A stretch of 11,527 nt of DNA from an uncultured Parvibacter sp. (GTDB taxonomy: Bacteria; Actinomycetota; Coriobacteriia; Coriobacteriales; Eggerthellaceae), in NCBI GenBank assembly GCA_910587945.1, contig CAJUNI010000070.1, positions 1-11,527 on the forward strand, given 5' to 3'. Shown here piece by piece: positions 1 through 4,685 of the stretch. The notes below the pieces were generated by a model. It made no database searches. It was not told the origin of the DNA and worked only from the letters and a program-made list of their open reading frames with translations. Position 1 is the stretch's first letter, and every line of letters starts with the position of its first letter. The translations under genes and the position numbers were made by a program.

Positions 1-160
1 GCCTTGGTTATGTGGATTGAGCATGTCCAATATTCTGCCGCACCCCCAAGTGGAGATTGTTGACAGCGTGGGACATTTTTTGCGCTATCCACTCTGAATG
101 GGCTGTCAACCGCAGGCAAACTGGCTCAAACACTCAGCTCGCACGAACTTGGGAGCATCA
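1..160. other. left-edge non-coding stretch
   Basis: I see no supportable gene here. Short open frames run in from the left edge and stop at 20, 63 and about 109, but none has recognisable content, so the 3' end of a gene to the left is possible and cannot be chosen. The stretch contains a spaced 9-bp inverted repeat (59-67 and 102-110), listed separately. Confidence 0.5.
59..110. repeat. spaced 9-bp inverted repeat
   Basis: GTTGACAGC at 59-67 is perfectly inverted as GCTGTCAAC at 102-110, with 34 bp between. Each arm contains TTGACA, so each could also be read as a -35 box pointing inward, but neither has a convincing -10 at the right distance. Insertion-sequence ends and paired operators can look like this. 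No transposase is visible inside the window. Confidence 0.5.
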
Positions 161-193
161 AAAAGGGGAATTGACCAGCGTCAATTCCCCTTT
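160..193 (-). terminator. Rho-independent terminator of the Cys-rich protein gene
   Basis: A perfect 14-bp stem (162-175 with 180-193) closes a 4-nt loop (176-179). On the minus strand the stem is followed by five T residues (164-160). It lies about 45 nt past the TAA of the minus-strand gene ending at 238. The plus-strand side has only three T residues, so the minus orientation is favoured. Confidence 0.85.
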
Positions 194-237
194 CATCTAT
201 GTACTATCTCAGAGCCTCAGGTCAGCCAGGACCCTCA

Positions 238-714
238 TTACCACCGATGGCCGTGATGGCCGCCAGAGCCTTGTCCGGCCGCAGCGCCCGCGCCGCAGCC
301 ATTCCCATGATGACCCGCGCGCGAACCGTAGCCAGATCCTTGACCAGGTGTCGGGCAGTTACTGTTTCCCGGGCACTCCGTCATCCCAGAGCCGCTGCCG
401 CCCTGAGGGCATTGATCATTCTGAAGACAGGCGCCGCCATCTTGGCAATAGCCAGACTCATAGTTGTCGCAGACGCCATTACCATCAGCGTCAACGTAAT
501 TACCTAGGCATCCATGAGCTTGAGTTGCGCAATCGGCGATACCTCGAAATAGCGGCTGCGCAAATGATGCAGTACACACAAGATGGCGCGAGGTATTGCC
601 GCATACACACCCAGCGTCTACTGCCGCTGTCGACACAGGCGTTGCAGCAAAAGCTAATCCCGGAACGAGCGCCAGGGTTAAGGCCATAGCGCTTACCGCC
701 GTTTTAATGTTCAT
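238..714 (-). CDS. small secreted Cys-rich protein with EF-hand-like loop
   Basis: A 158-residue protein of unrecognised family. I chose the ATG at 714 because GAGAGGA sits just upstream and the protein then opens with a clear signal peptide: Lys4, a hydrophobic stretch to about residue 20, and an AFA|A cleavage site near residue 23. The mature part has 12 Cys. Residues 75-86 match a full 12-residue EF-hand calcium loop (D75, D77, N79, G80, D83, E86). The tail from about residue 103 is Gly/Ser/Pro-rich and ends with His-rich HHGNG and HHGH segments. Seen: export signal, Cys pairs, EF-hand loop. Inferred: an extracytoplasmic, disulfide- or metal-stabilised protein that may bind calcium. It is probably monocistronic, with its own promoter (740-768) and terminator (160-193). 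Longer upstream starts would spoil the signal peptide. Confidence 0.8.
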   Translation of the reverse strand: MNIKTAVSAMALTLALVPGLAFAATPVSTAAVDAGCVCGNTSRHLVCTASFAQPLFRGIADCATQAHGCLGNYVDADGNGVCDNYESGYCQDGGACLQNDQCPQGGSGSGMTECPGNSNCPTPGQGSGYGSRAGHHGNGCGAGAAAGQGSGGHHGHRW

Positions 715-739
715 GATCAGTCCTCTCTCGTCTGACCCT

Positions 740-768
740 AATCTATCAGATTCGATAGTCCCTGTCAG
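740..768 (-). promoter_or_regulatory. promoter of the Cys-rich protein gene with palindromes
   Basis: On the minus strand, CTGACA (768-763) is followed after 17 bp by TAGATT (745-740), which puts transcription start about 20 nt before the ATG at 714. Two inverted repeats overlap it: AATCT-ATC-AGATT (740-752), covering the -10, and CTATC-N6-GATAG (743-747 with 754-758). A repressor site is plausible, but no regulator is identified. Confidence 0.5.
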
Positions 769-873
769 GATGGGAGGCGCTTTCAAACGAACACAGATCG
801 TTCACGCGTAAATACAAACGTAAAGAGATTCCAACATACGAACTGCCGCATAAGCACTTTATCAGCGATCGTT

Positions 874-1668
874 TTACGCTAATGCCAGGCATCTTCTTTC
901 AATACCTGCAAATACATCAAGATAAAGCAGATCCTCTGCGATACCGCCTAATAGCTGGTCCCCTATCATGGTGGCCAGCTTTCTGTTAGCCACGGTTTGG
1001 GGATTGGTAGAGGTTTGCGCAGCGCGTTGCTGGGACTCTGGAAGAGTGGCAGTTGTGGGCGCATCCGCGCCGATTGTGGCGTCTTCGGGCGCTTCCGAGC
1101 CATAGACTTCCAAGAAGCGATCCCACTGCTCATCGGTAGCGAACCCATCTTGCCCGCAGAAGAGTTCAAACGGATCCACGGCCGCCGCTGGTTGACCACA
1201 GCAGAAGGGGCCTCCATCGCGCAGATTTCCTTGGGTAAGCAGGTACTTATCGAGCCCTTCGAACCAATGACAGGCCGCAATGCCGCAGGATTCCATGGGT
1301 AGGCTTTGCACAAATGCAACAAGGTCAGAGTCCGCAATGCCACCATCAGTCTCAAAGGCAAGCGAGAGCACACAATAGTCCTGCTCCCTCTCAAGCTGCG
1401 GCGCAAGAATGCGCATTCCTTCAGCCGTCGTATCCGAACGAGGCTGAAACGCAGCAACGGCGTCTTTGAGATAGAGCGGCGTAATCTGGTTGAGTAGCTC
1501 TTCGGTTGTGTCAGTGGGTTCTAGCTTGATGGTAGTGGCGGCACTAATGTAGCGTCTTGAACGACGACGCTCCGCTTTCATGAGGTTGGCGCCCATCGTT
1601 TGAAGAATGGAGCGCATCAAAGGCTCTTCACACGCAAACACAATTAAATTGCCATTGCATTGAGCCAC
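874..1668 (-). CDS. hypothetical protein
   Basis: I do not recognise this family. The frame is open from a TTG at 1740, directly after an in-frame stop. I favour the GTG at 1668 (264 residues) because GGAAGGGGG lies 9 nt upstream, whereas the TTG has no ribosome site; an ATG at 1617 is a third option. There is no signal peptide or strong membrane segment. In TTG numbering the features are: a basic patch ERRRSRRY near residues 57-64; a central globular region with CGIAACHWFEG and a GGPFCCGQ...FCGQ segment near residues 175-195, where clustered Cys could bind metal or form disulfides; a Thr/Gln/Pro-rich linker near 225-250; and a final helical stretch ending CLALA. It lies 159 bp upstream of the Cys-rich gene on the same strand. 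That gene has its own promoter, so co-transcription is uncertain. Function unknown. Confidence 0.7.
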   Translation of the reverse strand: MAQCNGNLIVFACEEPLMRSILQTMGANLMKAERRRSRRYISAATTIKLEPTDTTEELLNQITPLYLKDAVAAFQPRSDTTAEGMRILAPQLEREQDYCVLSLAFETDGGIADSDLVAFVQSLPMESCGIAACHWFEGLDKYLLTQGNLRDGGPFCCGQPAAAVDPFELFCGQDGFATDEQWDRFLEVYGSEAPEDATIGADAPTTATLPESQQRAAQTSTNPQTVANRKLATMIGDQLLGGIAEDLLYLDVFAGIERRCLALA

Positions 1669-1888
1669 TACGATTCGCCCCCTTCCGAACGCTGCTCGGG
1701 AGGCTAGTTTTTCACCGTTGAAACGGTTTCTGTTGTGCAACAGTATTTAGTGATGAAACGATGGAGAGGTTGAGCCGGTGGCACTCGCGCTAAAAACGTC
1801 CGTTTGTGACCAGAAGTCGCAATTTCGTTTTCGATGGCAACAGAGACAGGGCCAAAAAACAGCGCGCGAGCCAACTACTACCCGAGAC

Positions 1889-1918
1889 CTGATAATGGGA
1901 CACTCCCCGAGTTGTCAA
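1889..1918 (-). promoter_or_regulatory. candidate promoter of the hypothetical gene
   Basis: A perfect TTGACA (1918-1913, minus strand) is followed after 18 bp by TATCAG (1894-1889). It would give a leader of roughly 200 nt before the GTG at 1668, which is long. It is the best minus-strand match in the gap. Confidence 0.35.
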
Positions 1919-1940
1919 AGGCGCACAATACTCGCAACCA

Positions 1941-1970
1941 TTCGACGGTAGGAGTCGAACAAGGGACTCC
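1941..1970. repeat. two overlapping inverted repeats
   Basis: TTCGAC (1941-1946) pairs with GTCGAA (1954-1959), and GGAGTC (1951-1956) pairs with GACTCC (1965-1970). The arms overlap at 1954-1956, so as RNA the two hairpins are mutually exclusive. The pair lies 46-75 nt before the ATG of the operon's first gene. It could be an operator or part of a leader; no poly-T tract follows. Confidence 0.4.
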
Positions 1971-2015
1971 GACACACGCACCCAAGCACGCGGTCGTCTA
2001 GGAAACGAGGAATCA

Positions 2016-2825
2016 ATGGAAACCGGTACTGTTACCAGCAAAGAACGTTTGGCCGAAGTTCGCCAGCTCATCATTGATACGCTCTTAGAGATCGACAACA
2101 TCAACCTCCAGATCAACCCTCACTTACAAGCAACCTATGCCAAAACCATCGGCTACCTGGAGAATGATCTGTATAAGTGGCAACTCAAAGCCCGCCGCAC
2201 CAAGCGCAAGTTTACCCTCGCGCAAGCAGAGGCGAATCGAAGCGATGCCATCCAGCTTGAAGCCATCGAGGTCACCCTTGATGAGGAATTCGCTGCGTGG
2301 GAAGAGCAGCTCTCCAACCGTATGGCCGAGCAGCTCAAGCTTCTGGAAACCTTTAGTGCAGCGCGGCCACTCTCCCCTTCTGAAGAGCGCGAACTTAAAG
2401 CCCTGCACAAGAAACTGATCAAGCGGCTCCACCCCGACCTTCATCCTTCACAACCAGAAGAAGCCTATCGGTTCTTTCTTATCGCCCAAACCGCCTACGA
2501 ATCGGGAGATGTTGCTACCCTTCGCGCCATCGACCTTTCCACCGAAGATTACGAAACCGCCGACGATGAACCCGATCTTACCTCGTTGAACGAAGACGAT
2601 CTCGAACTGGAGCTCACCATGGCCGAGGCGCAACTCACTATCATCCAAGAGCAGCTTGACCGCTTGAAGGTCAGCTTTCCCTATACCCTCACTGAAATTC
2701 TTGATAACCCGGCGCGACTCACCAAACGCAAGCATGAGCTTGAAGCCGAGATCAAAGCGCAAAAGGAAGTAGTAGCCAGCTACGAAGTCAAACTCAAAGA
2801 ACTTCTTGGGAGCCAACAATGCTAA
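2016..2825 (+). CDS. coiled-coil protein with J-domain-like HPD segment
   Basis: A 269-residue soluble protein with GAGGAA a few bases before its ATG. Residues 5-115 are helical and charged, with heptad-like Leu spacing. Residues 122-172 look like part of a DnaJ J-domain: a basic helix (ELKALHKKLIKRL), the HPD tripeptide at 139-141, then a helix with FFLIAQTAYESG. Residues 175-195 are acidic, and 196-262 form a second probable coiled coil. In J-domain proteins HPD stimulates DnaK ATPase activity. This copy lacks the Gly/Phe and zinc-finger regions of DnaJ, so a specialised co-chaperone or a scaffold that kept the fold is more likely than a general chaperone. It is the first gene of a three-gene operon; its end overlaps the HIRAN gene start by 7 nt. 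The J-like call is solid from the motif; the role is inference. Confidence 0.8.
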   Translation: METGTVTSKERLAEVRQLIIDTLLEIDNINLQINPHLQATYAKTIGYLENDLYKWQLKARRTKRKFTLAQAEANRSDAIQLEAIEVTLDEEFAAWEEQLSNRMAEQLKLLETFSAARPLSPSEERELKALHKKLIKRLHPDLHPSQPEEAYRFFLIAQTAYESGDVATLRAIDLSTEDYETADDEPDLTSLNEDDLELELTMAEAQLTIIQEQLDRLKVSFPYTLTEILDNPARLTKRKHELEAEIKAQKEVVASYEVKLKELLGSQQC

Positions 2826-3283
2826 GCAACACAGCACCAGCCAACACCAACGACGTCTCCGCCAGCACTAATCCCAACGCCGGTTCGCCATCCACGGCAC
2901 TGAGCCCCATCGCTCAAGCCCAAGCCCTCGGAGTACTCGGCGAGACGAGCTTCTCCATCCCCATGCCTTTCGAGAACACCATCGTGCTTTTCGAATCGGT
3001 GCGGGTGGCAGGCACTACTCATGCACCGGCCATCGACCAAACCATGGCAGAAATTCCGGATGACGCCGCCATCACCCTGCGTCGAGAACCCGACAATCAG
3101 GCAGATCCCTGGGCTATCCGGATGGAGTACAACGGCAAGAAAATCGGCTATATGCCGGCGGATAAAAACGAAATCCTTGCACGCCTTATGGACGGCGGCA
3201 AAACCCTGCGCGGCACCCTTATAGAGTACGAGCTGCAAGGATCTTGGTGGAAAGTCTATGTGGAGGTGAGTCTCGTTGATTAG
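2819..3283 (+). CDS. HIRAN-domain protein
   Basis: A 154-residue protein. Residues 1-50 are a Thr/Asn/Ser/Pro-rich, probably disordered lead. Residues about 58-150 form a HIRAN domain: VRVAGTTH at 61-68, ITLRREPDNQADPWAI at 85-100, KKIGYMPADKNEILARLMDGG at 107-127 (quoted in part here as key segments) and a closing beta stretch WWKVYVEV. HIRAN domains in Rad5/HLTF recognise DNA ends or stalled forks. Stand-alone bacterial copies are mostly uncharacterised but are thought to bind DNA or damaged nucleic acid. The ATG lies inside the end of the J-like gene, and the downstream Sel1 gene starts before this one stops, so the three are probably translationally coupled. No helicase or nuclease is fused, so the domain would have to act as an adaptor. 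Domain call confident; function inferred. Confidence 0.85.
   Translation: MLSNTAPANTNDVSASTNPNAGSPSTALSPIAQAQALGVLGETSFSIPMPFENTIVLFESVRVAGTTHAPAIDQTMAEIPDDAAITLRREPDNQADPWAIRMEYNGKKIGYMPADKNEILARLMDGGKTLRGTLIEYELQGSWWKVYVEVSLVD
3262..3270 (+). promoter_or_regulatory. ribosome site fixing a TTG start
   Basis: GGAGGTGAG ends 5 nt before the TTG at 3276. This strong site supports the TTG as the true start of the Sel1-repeat gene, even though it makes that gene overlap the HIRAN stop codon by 8 nt. Confidence 0.75.
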
Positions 3284-4109
3284 GTACGATGGAGAAGAAA
3301 TCGCGGCTGGCATGAAACTATCGCACAACGCAGATATTATGACTTGCATCTTCGAGTCTATAACGGACTACGACAACGGCGATAGTCTGCCTGGCCTCTT
3401 TTTCACCACGGCAGTCTATGACTCAAACAACCAGTATGTGGGTCACACCTGCACGCTTCCCTATACCGGCGAAGATGACCCGGACGGCTTTGACGCTTGG
3501 CACTATGGCGCTCAGCTCTATGAGGACGGCATGCAGTTGAGCGATCCTGAGCAGGCGAAAGCGCGCCTCGATTGCTTCCGGGCGGCCGAACTTTTCTACC
3601 GCCATGCCTCTGCTAAAGGTAATCCCCTGGCAGATCTCTGCCTGGGTTATGTCTATTACTACGACCGATGCCAGGGGTTCTATTGGCAAAGCCTTTCCTC
3701 TGACGACAGCGGTCCGTTTCCCACGAAAGAGCGGGCGTTCGAGTGCTTCAAGCGGGCGGCCCAAGCAGGATTAGCCGAAGCTTCCTACAAATTAGGCGAT
3801 TGCTACAAGAATGGTATTGGTTGCGAAATCAACGAACAGGAAGCGTTTGCCTGTTACCAACAAGCCGCTGATCAGGACGAAGGCAATGCCACCTATCTAA
3901 CTGGCAGTATTGCGCTGCGGCTCGGAACCTGCTTCGAAGAAGGCATCGGGTGCATCCATGATTTCGAACGAGCCCTTGAGCAGTACCGTCGTGCCGAATC
4001 GTTCTTGGAGGCTGCAGTGGCCACCGGTGATTGGTACTACAAGAAGGCTCTCACCGGTGCTCGCGACGGAATCACGCGCTGCACCCAGGAGCTGGACCTG
4101 GGTGTCTAA
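3276..4109 (+). CDS. Sel1-like repeat protein
   Basis: A 277-residue soluble protein with a TTG start. Residues 1-75 form an acidic, beta-looking N-terminal domain I do not recognise. From about 95 onward there are Sel1-like helical repeats: AELFYRHASAKGNPLADLCLG near 104-124, then AFECFKRAAQAGLAEASYKLG near 154-174 with the GIG loop at 180-182, then AFACYQQAADQ near 190-200 and LRLGTCFEEGIGC near 215-226, then ALEQYRRAE near 233-241. Sel1 repeats form alpha-solenoids that mediate protein contacts, for instance in stress, secretion or signalling complexes. There is no signal peptide, so it probably acts in the cytoplasm. It is the last gene of the operon with the J-like and HIRAN proteins, and a hairpin at 4171-4205 follows. 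Likely an adaptor or scaffold for the other two products; this is inference. Confidence 0.8.
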   Translation: MIRYDGEEIAAGMKLSHNADIMTCIFESITDYDNGDSLPGLFFTTAVYDSNNQYVGHTCTLPYTGEDDPDGFDAWHYGAQLYEDGMQLSDPEQAKARLDCFRAAELFYRHASAKGNPLADLCLGYVYYYDRCQGFYWQSLSSDDSGPFPTKERAFECFKRAAQAGLAEASYKLGDCYKNGIGCEINEQEAFACYQQAADQDEGNATYLTGSIALRLGTCFEEGIGCIHDFERALEQYRRAESFLEAAVATGDWYYKKALTGARDGITRCTQELDLGV

Positions 4110-4170
4110 CAGCCGCAAGGGTTTCGCCACCAACCAACTCACCCCACCGGGTCGCCCCAAGCAGCACGCA

Positions 4171-4205
4171 AAAAGTCCCGGACACTCCACGAGCATCCGG
4201 GACTT
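4171..4205. terminator. terminator between converging operons
   Basis: A perfect 10-bp stem (4173-4182 with 4196-4205) closes a 13-nt loop that can itself pair CTC with GAG. On the minus strand the stem runs straight into five T residues, about 60 nt past the stop of the ferredoxin-like gene, so it should end that operon. On the plus strand it follows the Sel1 gene by about 65 nt, but with a poor T tract (CTTCTATAA), so it is weaker in that direction. Confidence 0.8.
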
Positions 4206-4266
4206 CTATAAATAGCTGCAATCCGCGCCCTAGCGCTTCAGATCACGCTCGCCGGCGCGCACCCCC

Positions 4267-4683
4267 TTAACGAGCAGAGGCGTACTCCACGGCGCCGCGA
4301 GTTTCAGCACCAGCAGAATCGAGCTCCCACAGGCGGGCGCCTTTTCCTTGGACGCGCTCCTTCGCCTGAGAATAGGCCGACTCCGGGTCGTTCTCATCGC
4401 CAAAAGCCAACGCGAGCGTGGGGCAATCCATCGCACAGAACGGCGGCAAGCCCTCGGCGATACGGGGTGCACAGAACGTACAGTTGGGCAGGTACACCGG
4501 CTGCCACCACATGTGCAAATCAGGATAGACACCAGCCGGGCGGTCAATGCCCGCGCCGGAGCCGTGAGTCTCCACCTCTACCCGATATTCGTCGTCTTCC
4601 AGATGGTTGCCAACCTTACACGCCATCGCGCAGGTCCAACAGCCGATGCAACGGTCTACGTCGACCAACATCTTGTAAGCCAT
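4267..4683 (-). CDS. small 2[4Fe-4S] electron-transfer subunit of the molybdoenzyme
   Basis: A 138-residue DmsB/HybA-type iron-sulfur protein. The ATG at 4683 is chosen because AAGGAGG lies 7 nt upstream, inside the end of the catalytic gene, and the next codons give MAYKMLVDVDRC. Only 2 nt separate the two genes, so translation is probably coupled. There are two Cys groups: C12, C15, C18, C22 and C68, C71, C83, C87. This fits two [4Fe-4S] clusters with cross-donated ligands as in bacterial ferredoxins. Relatives such as DmsB (about 200 residues, four clusters) or the pyrogallol transhydroxylase small subunit have more Cys groups; here the middle ones are missing. There is no signal peptide or membrane helix. 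It should pass electrons between the catalytic subunit and an unidentified cytoplasmic carrier. Residues after about 100 are polar and unrecognised. Confidence 0.9.
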   Translation of the reverse strand: MAYKMLVDVDRCIGCWTCAMACKVGNHLEDDEYRVEVETHGSGAGIDRPAGVYPDLHMWWQPVYLPNCTFCAPRIAEGLPPFCAMDCPTLALAFGDENDPESAYSQAKERVQGKGARLWELDSAGAETRGAVEYASAR

Positions 4684-4685
4684 GA

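Larger units (their letters stand above)
1669..2015. other. divergent intergenic control region
   Basis: This is the shared upstream region of the minus-strand hypothetical gene and the plus-strand J-like/HIRAN/Sel1 operon. It contains a candidate minus-strand promoter (1889-1918) and two overlapping 6-bp inverted repeats (1941-1970). I could not find a convincing plus-strand -35/-10 pair for the operon. Short open frames here have no recognisable content. Confidence 0.5.

Noticed and set aside
57..689. 210-residue plus-strand frame opposite the Cys-rich protein gene
   Set aside because: It runs through the terminator hairpin and antisense to a gene with a signal peptide and good ribosome site; its composition is Arg/Ser/His-rich nonsense.
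796..880. loosely repeated GATCGTT...ACGC segments near 796 and 867
   Set aside because: Only about 7 bases match exactly and one copy includes the stop region of a coding gene; chance similarity is likely.
1941..1970. tRNA-like TTCGA motif near the inverted repeats
   Set aside because: The flanks do not pair as a T-arm and no acceptor, D or anticodon arms can be placed.
1790..2116. 108-residue minus-strand frame in the divergent gap
   Set aside because: It overlaps the start of the J-like gene antisense, lacks a ribosome site and has no recognisable content.
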